This document shows positions 40,915 to 49,416 of a stretch of 64,000 nucleotides of DNA, one piece after another. Source of the DNA: Poriferisodalis sp965214215 (GTDB taxonomy: Bacteria; Actinomycetota; Acidimicrobiia; Acidimicrobiales; Poriferisodalaceae); contig NZ_CBDCBD010000002.1 in assembly GCF_965214215.1 (NCBI RefSeq), positions 62,001 through 126,000 on the forward strand, in the 5' to 3' direction. The notes below the pieces were generated by a model. It did no database searches, was not told where the DNA came from, and was given only the letters and a program-made list of their open reading frames with translations. A program made the translations under genes and the position numbers. How positions within the stretch are numbered: the stretch's first letter is position 1; each line of letters begins with the position of its first letter.

Positions 40915-42092
40915 CCAGCACTGACGCCTCAGGGGGCTCCGGAGCCCTCGACGCCGAGCTGCGGCTGCGTCGCGGCGATTTCGAGCTCGATGTGCAGTTG
41001 CGCGTCGAACCGGGAGAGACGGCTGCGCTGCTCGGCCCGAACGGCGCAGGCAAGTCCACCATCGTGACGGCGCTCGCGGGATTGCTTCAGTTAGGGCACG
41101 GCGTCATCAAGCTCGGGGGACGGGTGCTCGACGACCCGGCGGCGGGAATCTTCGTGCCCCCCGATCAACGGCGCATCGGTGTGGTGTTCCAAGACCAAGT
41201 CCTCTTCGGTCATCTCAACGCACTCGACAACGTTGCGTTCGGATTGACGTCCCGCGGGATGCGCCGAACCGAAGCACGCGAACGGTCACAGGCCTGGCTC
41301 GATGCGATGGACCTCGGCGATCTCGGCCATCGCCGCCCCCGCGCCCTGTCGGGAGGCCAGCGTCAGCGGGTGGCGCTGGCCCGCGCACTGGCCTGCGAGC
41401 CGGATCTGCTGCTCGCCGACGAGCCGCTCGGGTCGTTGGATGTCACCGCTCGCAACCGGCTGCGCCGCAATCTGGCCGCGCATCTGAGCAGCGGGCGCAA
41501 TAGCGGCGGCTCGGCGCACGCGGTCCCGCTTCGCGGTGCCGACGATGTGCCGCGCCTGCTGATCACACACGACCCCGCCGACGCATTCGTGTTGGCCGAC
41601 CGCGTGCACATCCTCGAGCACGGTCGCCTCACTCAATCGGGAACGCCCGACGAACTGCGGCGAGCGCCGGCGACCGACTATGCCGCCGACCTGTCCGGCA
41701 TCAACCTGGTGCGCGGGGCAGCGCACGGCGGCGAGATCACCGTCGCATCCGACGAGAGCTCCACGGCGGGAACGGCCAGCCCACGTTCGGCGGTGCTGTT
41801 GCACGCCGCCGACACGACCGTGAACGGGCCGGTCCTGGCCACCATTCACCCTCGGGCGATCGCGCTGCACCGCGAACGCCCGAGCGGCAGCCCGCGCAAC
41901 GTGTGGCGCACCACCGCGGAGGCGGTGGAACCGCTGGGCGACATCACGCGGGTCCTGCTCGGCTCACCTCTGCGGCTGACGGCCGATGTCACCCCAGGCG
42001 CCGCACACGAGCTCGTGATCCGTCCCGGCACCAGCCTGTGGGTCTCCGTCAAGGCCACCGAGGTAGATCTCGCGCCCGACAGCCGCGACTAA
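40911..42092 (+). CDS. modC: Molybdate ABC transporter, ATPase with TOBE domain
   Basis: 393 residues. Walker A GPNGAGKST, Q-loop VVFQDQVLFGHL, signature LSGGQRQRVAL, Walker B LLLADEPLGSLD, H-loop ITHDPADAF. The C-terminal ~110 residues form a TOBE-like anion-binding domain (PRNVWRTTAEAVEPLGDITR). ATG 40911 overlaps the modB stop. Confidence 0.93.
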   Translation: MTSTDASGGSGALDAELRLRRGDFELDVQLRVEPGETAALLGPNGAGKSTIVTALAGLLQLGHGVIKLGGRVLDDPAAGIFVPPDQRRIGVVFQDQVLFGHLNALDNVAFGLTSRGMRRTEARERSQAWLDAMDLGDLGHRRPRALSGGQRQRVALARALACEPDLLLADEPLGSLDVTARNRLRRNLAAHLSSGRNSGGSAHAVPLRGADDVPRLLITHDPADAFVLADRVHILEHGRLTQSGTPDELRRAPATDYAADLSGINLVRGAAHGGEITVASDESSTAGTASPRSAVLLHAADTTVNGPVLATIHPRAIALHRERPSGSPRNVWRTTAEAVEPLGDITRVLLGSPLRLTADVTPGAAHELVIRPGTSLWVSVKATEVDLAPDSRD

Positions 42093-42122
42093 TCGGCCAG
42101 AGCGGCTGACTGTGTTCATCGC

Positions 42123-42139
42123 TCAGCCGGGACGGCTGA
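42123..42139. terminator. Hairpin at the modC / epimerase convergent end
   Basis: TCAGCCG-GGA-CGGCTGA, 7-bp stem and 3-nt loop, over the epimerase stop and 30 nt past the modC stop. No U tract, so termination strength is uncertain. Confidence 0.4.
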
Positions 42140-43277
42140 CTGAGGTCCATCCCTTGCCGGCGCCGGGGCGGTCGTCGAAGTCGGCGCTGTATCGATCGAA
42201 GAAACCGGGATCAGCTGCGGCAGCCGCTAATTCGATGTCGTTGCGCGAGATCGCTGCTTGCCACGCGTCGATGAGACGATCTTCGGCCTGGTAGTCGAAA
42301 CGGTCGACGAGCGAGCGCTCCATGGCGCCACCGGGCTGGGGGTGATTCTCCTCGCGGGCAAGCCAGCGTGCCGTGTCGGCCAAACCCTCCACCGGGTCCA
42401 CGACGTCGCGGTATCCGAGCTGGTAGATCGCCTTGTCGGAATTGATGACGCGATGATGCGGCGTGCTGCGCTGGGTGAGATGGTGAGACACGGCCGCATA
42501 CTCCCAGGGAATCGACACGATCTCGAAACGGTGGTCCAGCGCCGCAGCGATGATCTCGACCCACTGCAGCAGCGTGGGCGTCCACTCGTCGGACACGTTG
42601 TAGGCCTGACCAGACGACCGTGCGCCGGCATCGACTGTCGCCAGCACCATCGCAGCGGCATTGCGCGCGTCTGCCGAAGCCTGCAACGTCACACCGCCGT
42701 CGGGCAGCACGATGCGCGTACGGCCGTCCAGCACTCGGCGCACGATCTTCCACTCGCGCGGGCTGATCTGGCCGGGGCCATAAATCCACGGGTAGCGAAG
42801 GTGCGATGCCGTTGGGTGCTCGCGGAACACGACGAGCTCGGTATTCGCGATCTGGCGCACCTTGTTGTTCACCCGGAACTCAGGCCCCTCATCGGAGACC
42901 AAGCGATCGTGCTCGCGCGTGGGCACTCGCATGCCTGCCGGCCAGAGCGCATCTGCATCGCCCCATCCGCTGTACACAGGGAAACCGCCGATGCTCACGA
43001 ACTTGGCGACGCGACCGGCCATCACCCGGGCGATCTCGCGCAGCCGGCCGTACATGACCACCGAAAGGTCGTAGGTAGCCCGCCCGATCGCCGCAGTGAA
43101 CTGGTCGGCATCGAACGGGTCGGTATGAATGTGGGTGACGAGGTCGGTGATCTCTTCAGCCTCGTGGCGTCCGGTGTGCAGAATCGTGACGCGATAGCCC
43201 CGCTCGAGCAAGCCCTTCACCACGTGGGGCCCAGTCGGACCCGTGCCGCCCACGACCAACGCAGTCTGCTCGCTCAC
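42123..43277 (-). CDS. NAD-dependent epimerase/dehydratase
   Basis: 384 residues, extended SDR. Nucleotide loop VVGGTGPTGPHVVKGLL, LRYPWIYGPGQISPREW, YNVSDEWTPTLLQW. The usual YxxxK is not obvious, so it may be an atypical reductase or a nucleotide-binding protein. The C-terminal ~60 residues are an extra helical part. GTG 43277 with AAGGAG 7 nt upstream. Confidence 0.75.
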   Translation of the reverse strand: MSEQTALVVGGTGPTGPHVVKGLLERGYRVTILHTGRHEAEEITDLVTHIHTDPFDADQFTAAIGRATYDLSVVMYGRLREIARVMAGRVAKFVSIGGFPVYSGWGDADALWPAGMRVPTREHDRLVSDEGPEFRVNNKVRQIANTELVVFREHPTASHLRYPWIYGPGQISPREWKIVRRVLDGRTRIVLPDGGVTLQASADARNAAAMVLATVDAGARSSGQAYNVSDEWTPTLLQWVEIIAAALDHRFEIVSIPWEYAAVSHHLTQRSTPHHRVINSDKAIYQLGYRDVVDPVEGLADTARWLAREENHPQPGGAMERSLVDRFDYQAEDRLIDAWQAAISRNDIELAAAAADPGFFDRYSADFDDRPGAGKGWTSVSRPG

Positions 43278-43444
43278 GACCGCTCCTTCGACTCACTGTT
43301 CGTCCGGCATCGGGGCCGCGCGGGCGCGCGTTCCGCGCACTCGCTGAGCCCCTGCCGCGGCGACATTACGGCTCGTAGACCGTGTCTCGCAGCGGAAGAT
43401 CGACAACTCGCCGTCCTTGCGGTGATGCTGACCACATTCGCCGG

Positions 43445-43450
43445 TACGCT
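43445..43450 (+). promoter_or_regulatory. -10 box before a 10-codon leader cistron
   Basis: TACGCT, 9 nt before ATG 43460. Confidence 0.4.
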
Positions 43451-43459
43451 CCCGCAACG

Positions 43460-43492
43460 ATGAGCGCGATCATCGGCGGAACCGGGTCATGA
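43460..43492 (+). CDS. 10-codon leader cistron MSAIIGGTGS
   Basis: ATG 43460, ten codons, TGA 43490-43492 overlapping ATG 43489 of the next gene (ATGA). The -10 box 9 nt upstream would start transcription close to this ATG, so the first ribosome would meet it before the main gene. The peptide resembles the start of methylthioadenosine-phosphorylase-type or Rossmann proteins (IIGGTG), perhaps a truncated gene start reused as a coupling leader. Confidence 0.4.
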   Translation: MSAIIGGTGS

Positions 43493-44163
43493 GCGAGTAC
43501 AAGCGCGGCACCCGAGTCATAGTCAACGAAGACCTCCCTGGCGTCCCCGAAGGCACGCCAGGCAAGTGCGGCCGAGGCCTCGGCTTCGCTATCAAGCGCT
43601 ACCGCGTGCGCTTCGACAACGACGTCGAGGTCATCTCGGTAGCCCACAGCAAGCTCGTACCCGAGGATGAATGGCCGCAGTTCTTGGCTAAGCGGGCACG
43701 AGCCGAAATCGAAGCGGCCCAGGAACGGGCACGTCTCGCCGAAGCCCGTGCCGCAGCGGCTGAATCGCGCGGGCTGCCGGCAGCGAGCACTGACGAGCTC
43801 CCGGCACAGGACGACGCAGCCGCGGCGCCCGCGCCTGCCGAGCCAGCCGGCGATGACGGCGCAGCAGATCCCCGGCTGGCTGCGATACTCGCCCGCTCCA
43901 AGTCCGCACGCGACGCAACGGGAGTCCCTGCGCCGCAGAGCACTGCGGCCCCCGCGGCAGAGAGTTCGGCTGCCGAGCCAAGCTCCGCGTCGGCGGCCGA
44001 GCCCGCTGCGACTGCAGCGAAGCCGAAGCGTTCAGCGCCGCCGTCAGGGCCCGAACGTGTCGAGGTGCCCGAATTCGTGCCGGGCCCCGAGGTCGACCCC
44101 GACTACGCCCCGGCGGCGAATCGGGTGAGCGAGATCATCTCCGAAACGCGCAAAGACGCCTGA
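43489..44163 (+). CDS. KOW/SH3-like protein with Ala/Pro-rich linker
   Basis: 224 residues. The first ~60 look like a small SH3/KOW-type barrel (KRGTRVIVNEDLPGVPEG, KRYRVRFDNDVEVISVAHSK). Then a charged helix, a long low-complexity Ala/Pro/Ser stretch (about 85-190) and a short conserved-looking end (VPEFVPGPEVDPDYAP; RVSEIISETRKDA). Not recognised; perhaps a nucleic-acid or ribosome-associated protein. Coupled to the 10-codon cistron upstream. Confidence 0.6.
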   Translation: MSEYKRGTRVIVNEDLPGVPEGTPGKCGRGLGFAIKRYRVRFDNDVEVISVAHSKLVPEDEWPQFLAKRARAEIEAAQERARLAEARAAAAESRGLPAASTDELPAQDDAAAAPAPAEPAGDDGAADPRLAAILARSKSARDATGVPAPQSTAAPAAESSAAEPSSASAAEPAATAAKPKRSAPPSGPERVEVPEFVPGPEVDPDYAPAANRVSEIISETRKDA

Positions 44164-44190
44164 CCGGCTTCCTCCACCGACACCACGCCG

Positions 44191-46497
44191 TCAAACGGCG
44201 GGTGGCGGGAACGGCTCAGGGTCGGCGAACCGCCGCACCACGTTGGCCGTGATACGCGCGATGTCGTTGTCATAGCCGTCGCGGGCCAGCGCTCCGAACC
44301 ACGAGATCGAGCCGACCGAGAAGACTGCTCCCACATTCGGCGTCTCGTAGAACACCATGTCGGCGCGGACCATGGGGTCGGGCGTCGGGAAGTCCACCGA
44401 GCCCTCGAATTCTTCTTTCGTCCGCAGCATGTCGGGTCCGAACGTGGTCGCAGACGCCAGCACGACCGCGTGGCTTGGCGAGCCGAGTCGCACGTCGTAG
44501 CGATCGACTTCCTGGCCGGCAGCGCCACCGCCCAACCCGGAGGTGCCGATGCGCTCCCCCGGCACCCCGTCGAGAATCCACGCCGCCCGCGAGCTGTCGG
44601 CCCCGGGATCTCGCACGAAGTAGGTGGCCTTCTCGAATCCCTGCGCGGCGAAGCCGATGCCGCAGATCTCGTTGGGCGCCCGCCCCTGGCGACGCCACAT
44701 CCCGCCGTACTCGCCGCCCCAAGCGTGGTAGCTCTCCCCCGGCCCGGTCTGCCAATTCCGCACGCCGTCCTCGGCCCTGCGCAGCTCCATGGCGCCGGGC
44801 CAGTCGTCGCTGAACGCCACTCTCCAGTAGAAGCCGTTGCCGCCCAGGTACATGAGGCGGCCGCCCTCGCGCTGCCAGTCGGCCAGCACGTCGAGCATGT
44901 CGGTCGACCAGTACTCGGGATGGGTGCCCGTAACCAGCACCCGGTAGGGCGCAACGGCGTCTCGGCCCTCGAAGTGCAGGTCCTCGTCGGTGACGATGTC
45001 GTGCCCGATCTCGAGATGCTCGAGGAATGCACTGATGTCGGTGTCGGGCGTGAAGTTCCAACCATCAGCCCCGGGCCGAAGGTTCAGCACGGGCCGGCGG
45101 CGTGAGCTGAACATCACGCCGCTGCCGTCGGGGTGCTTCTCGTAGTGGCTGCGCCCGAGTTCGGGATGGTCGCGGATGTAGGCGTGCTCGGGCCGCAGGC
45201 GAGTCTTGGTCGGGATGAAGTCGGCGCCTTCGAACAGCATCCGGTGGTTGGCATAGGCCATGTAGGTGGCGGTCGGCATCAGCATCGCCACATCGGCCGT
45301 GCGTGCGCCCACAGCGGGGCGAACGAAGAACGGCACACGATCCTGGCCAGCGGCGCTTCGCACCCGGAAGACGTAGGTCCCGCTCTCCAGATCGGCCGGC
45401 AGCGTCGTCTCGACGGTGGTCTCCCAGCCTGCGTCGTACAGATCGTCGTGATGGAAATGGATGGCGTCGAAGTGGGAGGGATTGTCGGCCCAGCGATGCG
45501 ACGAGCCATCCCAGGCGGGTCCCGTGACTGCTCGTGTCGGCAGCTGGTGCAGGACGATCGGCCCGCACCCGCTTTGTGCCGCAGGCACCTCAGAGCCCGC
45601 CATGTTCACCGCGAGGTCCCACCGCACCGCGATGTCGCCGGCTCTGAGCCGGGGACGCGCGATGCGCCCATCGAAGCGTTCGCCGCCCGGACCGGCCCCG
45701 AACCACAACTCGGACGAATCAAGGGAGGTCACGCCGCCCGGCGTCCCGAATCTCACGGTGCCGCCGACGCCGTACCGGGACACATCGTTGACAAGCTCTG
45801 TGGCGGCAGACCCGCCCGAGGGGGCTTCCAGCGCTGAGAACGCCAGACCGCTCATCCGGCTGCCCTCGACGGCATCGCGTCCCGGCGAGTCCGAGCGCGC
45901 AGTGGTCACCGCTGCGCTCAGCGTTCCGGCGTCGAGGTCCACTTCGGCGTCAACCAGGTACCACCGGTTGCGGGTCAGCGGCCGATCGTCGACGACCAGC
46001 CGCGTCTCGTCGCCGGCGGCCCCCGTCACCGCGACAACGCAGCCATCGACGAGTTCGAGGCGCAGGGCATCCATCGGCTCGGATTCGTTCGATGCGCTGA
46101 GGGCGTGTGCGCGCAGCGTCGCTATACGCGCCGGTCGATCAACAAGCGTCGGCATCACCCACAGCCGCAGTCCGAAGCGGCTCGCACTCGACACGCCCGC
46201 CAGCGCGCAGACCCCGAACGAGCCGGCCACGAACGGCTGTTCATTCAGCTCAACCGACCAGCTGCCGGCCGTCGGGGCGGGTCGCTCGTCGAAGCCGGGG
46301 CCGTAACGGGTCGGGTCGCCGCAGGCGATTCGCGTGATGTCGATCTCCGCCGGGCCGGGCTGGTGGCTCGAGGCCATCAGCCGGATCGACTCTCCGGCGC
46401 GGCACGTCCAGGGCTCGCAGTAGCCGGTGACCTGCTTGGGGGAATCAGTGTCGCCGCGGCCGGGCGCCCCGACCTCGGGCGCGTGGGACTCAGTCAT
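44191..46497 (-). CDS. N,N-dimethylformamidase large-subunit-like protein
   Basis: 768 residues. An N-terminal ~300-residue beta-rich, lectin-like part is followed by a core with the DMFase motifs MLMPTATYMAYANHRM, LVTGTHPEYWSTDMLDVL, YLGGNGFYWRVA and AWGGEYGGMWRR. In Paracoccus DMFase the iron is held by two Tyr and one Glu; Tyr and Glu in these motifs are fit candidates. It would hydrolyse a small amide. The small subunit gene seen in known DMFases is not next to it. Next to rhodanese, hydantoinase and amidase genes. Confidence 0.8.
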   Translation of the reverse strand: MTESHAPEVGAPGRGDTDSPKQVTGYCEPWTCRAGESIRLMASSHQPGPAEIDITRIACGDPTRYGPGFDERPAPTAGSWSVELNEQPFVAGSFGVCALAGVSSASRFGLRLWVMPTLVDRPARIATLRAHALSASNESEPMDALRLELVDGCVVAVTGAAGDETRLVVDDRPLTRNRWYLVDAEVDLDAGTLSAAVTTARSDSPGRDAVEGSRMSGLAFSALEAPSGGSAATELVNDVSRYGVGGTVRFGTPGGVTSLDSSELWFGAGPGGERFDGRIARPRLRAGDIAVRWDLAVNMAGSEVPAAQSGCGPIVLHQLPTRAVTGPAWDGSSHRWADNPSHFDAIHFHHDDLYDAGWETTVETTLPADLESGTYVFRVRSAAGQDRVPFFVRPAVGARTADVAMLMPTATYMAYANHRMLFEGADFIPTKTRLRPEHAYIRDHPELGRSHYEKHPDGSGVMFSSRRRPVLNLRPGADGWNFTPDTDISAFLEHLEIGHDIVTDEDLHFEGRDAVAPYRVLVTGTHPEYWSTDMLDVLADWQREGGRLMYLGGNGFYWRVAFSDDWPGAMELRRAEDGVRNWQTGPGESYHAWGGEYGGMWRRQGRAPNEICGIGFAAQGFEKATYFVRDPGADSSRAAWILDGVPGERIGTSGLGGGAAGQEVDRYDVRLGSPSHAVVLASATTFGPDMLRTKEEFEGSVDFPTPDPMVRADMVFYETPNVGAVFSVGSISWFGALARDGYDNDIARITANVVRRFADPEPFPPPAV

Positions 46498-46530
46498 GGC
46501 GTCTCGCTGGCGTTGATCGGCAGGTTCAGC

Positions 46531-46938
46531 TCAGCGTTGCGACCTGAACGTGTCGTAGTCGGTCACCGGCATGCCGTCCGCCCGCCAACCGCCGAAGCCG
46601 GAATCCACGTGGCTGACTCTTCCTAGGCCCATGTCCTGCAGCGTGTCCGCCGACAGCGCCGAGCGGGCGCCTCCCGCGCAGCACAGGATGAACTCGCGGT
46701 CTTCGGTGAAGACCTCTTTCGTGTAGGGCGAGTCGGGTGAGACCCAGAACTCAAGCATGCCTCGAGGGGTGTGCATCGAACCCGGAATAGCGCCGTCACG
46801 CTGCAGTTCGCGCACGTCACGAATGTCCACGATCAGCGCGCCCTGCTCGGTGACACGTCGATGCGCCTCCGCCGGCGAGATGTTGTCGATACGGGTCTTG
46901 GCCTCGGCGACCATCTCGTTGACTGATTTGACGCCCAT
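46531..46938 (-). CDS. Rhodanese-like sulfurtransferase
   Basis: 135 residues, one rhodanese domain: GALIVDIRDVRELQRDGAIP, the active-site loop FILCCAGGARSALSA with the catalytic Cys, and VDSGFGGWRADGMPV. The start ATG 46938 has AAGGAGGA upstream, a strong Shine-Dalgarno and the clearest in the window. Same strand as the DMFase-like gene, 33 nt upstream of it. Confidence 0.9.
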   Translation of the reverse strand: MGVKSVNEMVAEAKTRIDNISPAEAHRRVTEQGALIVDIRDVRELQRDGAIPGSMHTPRGMLEFWVSPDSPYTKEVFTEDREFILCCAGGARSALSADTLQDMGLGRVSHVDSGFGGWRADGMPVTDYDTFRSQR

Positions 46939-47090
46939 CGGTTCCTCCTTGTGGGGCTGCATCGGTGTTGGTGCGGCGGCCTCGGGTGCACCGCAGCGAG
47001 TGCAGCGGGCGCCGTCGGTGCAGTCTCACCGACGCGGGCGCTCGAGTCCACTCGACCCAGCGATCATCGTTCCGCAGGGGCTCGCGCTGG

Positions 47091-47096
47091 CACACT
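47091..47096 (+). promoter_or_regulatory. -10 box of hydantoinase gene
   Basis: CACACT, 7 nt before GTG 47104. Confidence 0.35.
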
Positions 47097-47103
47097 TGCA
47101 GCG

Positions 47104-49416
47104 GTGACAGAACCGCTCGGAGCGCCGTCAGGTCGTTTCTGTCTTGGCATCGACACCGGCGGCACCTTCACCGATGCCGTGGTGTACGACCACGGCGCTG
47201 ATCGGGTCCTCGCGACGGCCAAGACTCCAACGCTCCACGATGACTTGTACAGCTGCGTCATCGAAGCAATGTCGAGCGTGCTCGAGGGCGGCGGCGACGC
47301 TTCTGCCAGCGCTCCCAGCGCTGCGGACATCGGCTTGGTGGCGGTCTCGACGACGCTGGCGACCAACGCGCTGGTCGAGGGTGCGGTACGACCGGCCGGC
47401 TTGGTGGCGATCGGATTCGAGCCCGAGACCTTGGCGCGCGTCGGGCTGCACGCCGGAGCCGCGGGCATCGGCGAGGCATCGAACACGCGAGCCGGCACCG
47501 GCGAGCAGATGAGCCGCAACCTCGCGACGGCACCGCTCGTCATCGTGGGCGGAGGACACAGTGCCCACGGCGACGAACGCGACCCGCTCGATGTCGCCGA
47601 GCTCGCCGCGGCCATCGACCGCATCGACGACTCGGTTGATGCGTACGCCGTTGCCGCCCAATTCAGCGTCCGCAATGCCGCCCACGAACTCGCGGCTCGC
47701 GATGCCATCGCGCAGCGCACCGGCAAGCCCGTCACCTGCAGCCATGAATTGTCACCGAACCTAGGCGGGCCGCGTCGAGCCGTGACCACACTGCTCAATG
47801 CTCAGCTCATCTCGGTCACGGCCCACTTCGCCGAGGCAATCCGAGCAGGGATGGAGGCTCTCGAACTCGATGCGCGCCTCATGGTGGTCAAAGGCGACGG
47901 CGCCCTTGTCTCGGCTGAGTTCGTCGCCCGACGCCCGATCGAGACCGTGCTGTCGGGCCCTGCGGCCAGCGTCGTCGGGGCGCGCCACCTGGCGAGTTCG
48001 CTGACAAACGGGCACGACTCGCTGAGCGCCGCCTGCCTCGTCGTCGACACCGGCGGCACGACCACCGACATCGCCGCTGTCCGCGACGGCGCTGTCGTGA
48101 CTGCGGATGGCAACAACGATGCCGACACCGCCACTGTGGGCGGCCACGCCACGATGGTCACCGCATTGCCGACCGTGACGCTGGGTCTCGGCGGCGACAG
48201 CGAGATCCACATCCCGCCCGACGGGCGCCTCGGCGAACTCACCGTCGGGCCGCGCAGAGTGGTGCCGTTGTGCACCGCAGCCCAGCGACACCCCCACATC
48301 GTCCTGCCGATGCTCGAACGTCAGCAGCAGGCTGAACGGCCGCTCGCAGAGTTCGGCCAGGTCCTGTTGAGGGCCGCAACACCGGCGTCGAGCGAGCACC
48401 TCGACGGTCTCGACAACGAGATTTTGCGGCTCGTCGACGGCGGCGGCGGCGCACTCCCCATGGACAGTCTCAAGCGGTCGGCTCGCTGGCGCAGTGCGAT
48501 CGAACGACTCGAACGCAGCGGCTATGTGCGCCGCGCCGCGCTGACGCCGACCGACGCCTGCGTCGTGCTCGGCTTGGCTGACGCTGACGCCGTGGGCGAC
48601 GCCGCAGCAGCCAGGGCCGGTGCCGAGCTCTTCAGCCGCCAGCGCGACCGCTACGGCGTTCAGATCGGCGCCGGTGCCGTGGACGTGTCCCGCCGGGTGA
48701 TGCGCACGGTGCTGCGGGGCGCGGCTGAGGCGCTGCTCGGCGTCGCGCTCGGCGCAGACAGCATCGCCTCGAGCGAAACCAGGCGACCGCTCGCTCAAGC
48801 GGCACTGAACCGCAGACTTGCTGAGCTGGCAAGGTCCTCGCCCGATCCGATCAGCAATCCCGACGACGCGCGCACAGTCAATCCGCTGTGGGGCTTGCTC
48901 GAATCCAGCGCCTTGCCGAGCGTCCCGATCACCGAGGATGCCGACGCGACGCGGAGCGAACGCCCCTCGACAGATCACGCGCCGCTGGCTCGCGTCGACG
49001 CTGGCGTGGGGGTGCCGATCGTGGCGATCGGCACCCCGGCGCCCACCTATGCCCCCCTCGTCGCAGCCCTGCTCGGCACCACCGCAGTCGTTCCGCCCCA
49101 TGCCGAGGTGGCCAATGCAGTCGGCGCAGCCGTGGCCCGGGTCCGCATCACCAAACAGATAACGGTGACCGCGCCGCGTCGCGGCAGCTACCGGGCCCAC
49201 TGGGGCGACGACCCGCCGGTCTGGCACAGCCTCGACGAAGCCCGCGAGTGGGCGACCGCCCAGGCAACGGAGGCTGCTCAGGCCGAGGCTGCTGCGGCAG
49301 GTGCCCGCAACGCAACGGTCTCCGTCGACTGGGCGACCCGCACAGCCCCCAGCAACGGACGCGAACTCTTCGTGGAGGCCACCCTTCGGGTCACGGCGGC
49401 CGGCCGCCCCTACTGA
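47104..49416 (+). CDS. Hydantoinase/oxoprolinase (HyuA-like)
   Basis: 770 residues. Two actin-like ATPase halves: N-terminal LGIDTGGTFTDAVVYD and central ACLVVDTGGTTTDIAAVRDG, plus GPAASVVGARHL. ATP-dependent ring opening of hydantoins, oxoproline or related cyclic amides. C-terminal region (about 430-560) carries the LTPTDACVVLGLADA part seen in one HyuA branch. No HyuB is adjacent. GTG 47104. Convergent with the amidase, ends overlap by 7 nt. Confidence 0.85.
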   Translation: MTEPLGAPSGRFCLGIDTGGTFTDAVVYDHGADRVLATAKTPTLHDDLYSCVIEAMSSVLEGGGDASASAPSAADIGLVAVSTTLATNALVEGAVRPAGLVAIGFEPETLARVGLHAGAAGIGEASNTRAGTGEQMSRNLATAPLVIVGGGHSAHGDERDPLDVAELAAAIDRIDDSVDAYAVAAQFSVRNAAHELAARDAIAQRTGKPVTCSHELSPNLGGPRRAVTTLLNAQLISVTAHFAEAIRAGMEALELDARLMVVKGDGALVSAEFVARRPIETVLSGPAASVVGARHLASSLTNGHDSLSAACLVVDTGGTTTDIAAVRDGAVVTADGNNDADTATVGGHATMVTALPTVTLGLGGDSEIHIPPDGRLGELTVGPRRVVPLCTAAQRHPHIVLPMLERQQQAERPLAEFGQVLLRAATPASSEHLDGLDNEILRLVDGGGGALPMDSLKRSARWRSAIERLERSGYVRRAALTPTDACVVLGLADADAVGDAAAARAGAELFSRQRDRYGVQIGAGAVDVSRRVMRTVLRGAAEALLGVALGADSIASSETRRPLAQAALNRRLAELARSSPDPISNPDDARTVNPLWGLLESSALPSVPITEDADATRSERPSTDHAPLARVDAGVGVPIVAIGTPAPTYAPLVAALLGTTAVVPPHAEVANAVGAAVARVRITKQITVTAPRRGSYRAHWGDDPPVWHSLDEAREWATAQATEAAQAEAAAAGARNATVSVDWATRTAPSNGRELFVEATLRVTAAGRPY

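Noticed and set aside
43366..43647. 93-codon minus frame near the KOW-like gene
   Set aside because: Overlaps the better supported plus-strand gene and the leader cistron; no recognisable motif.
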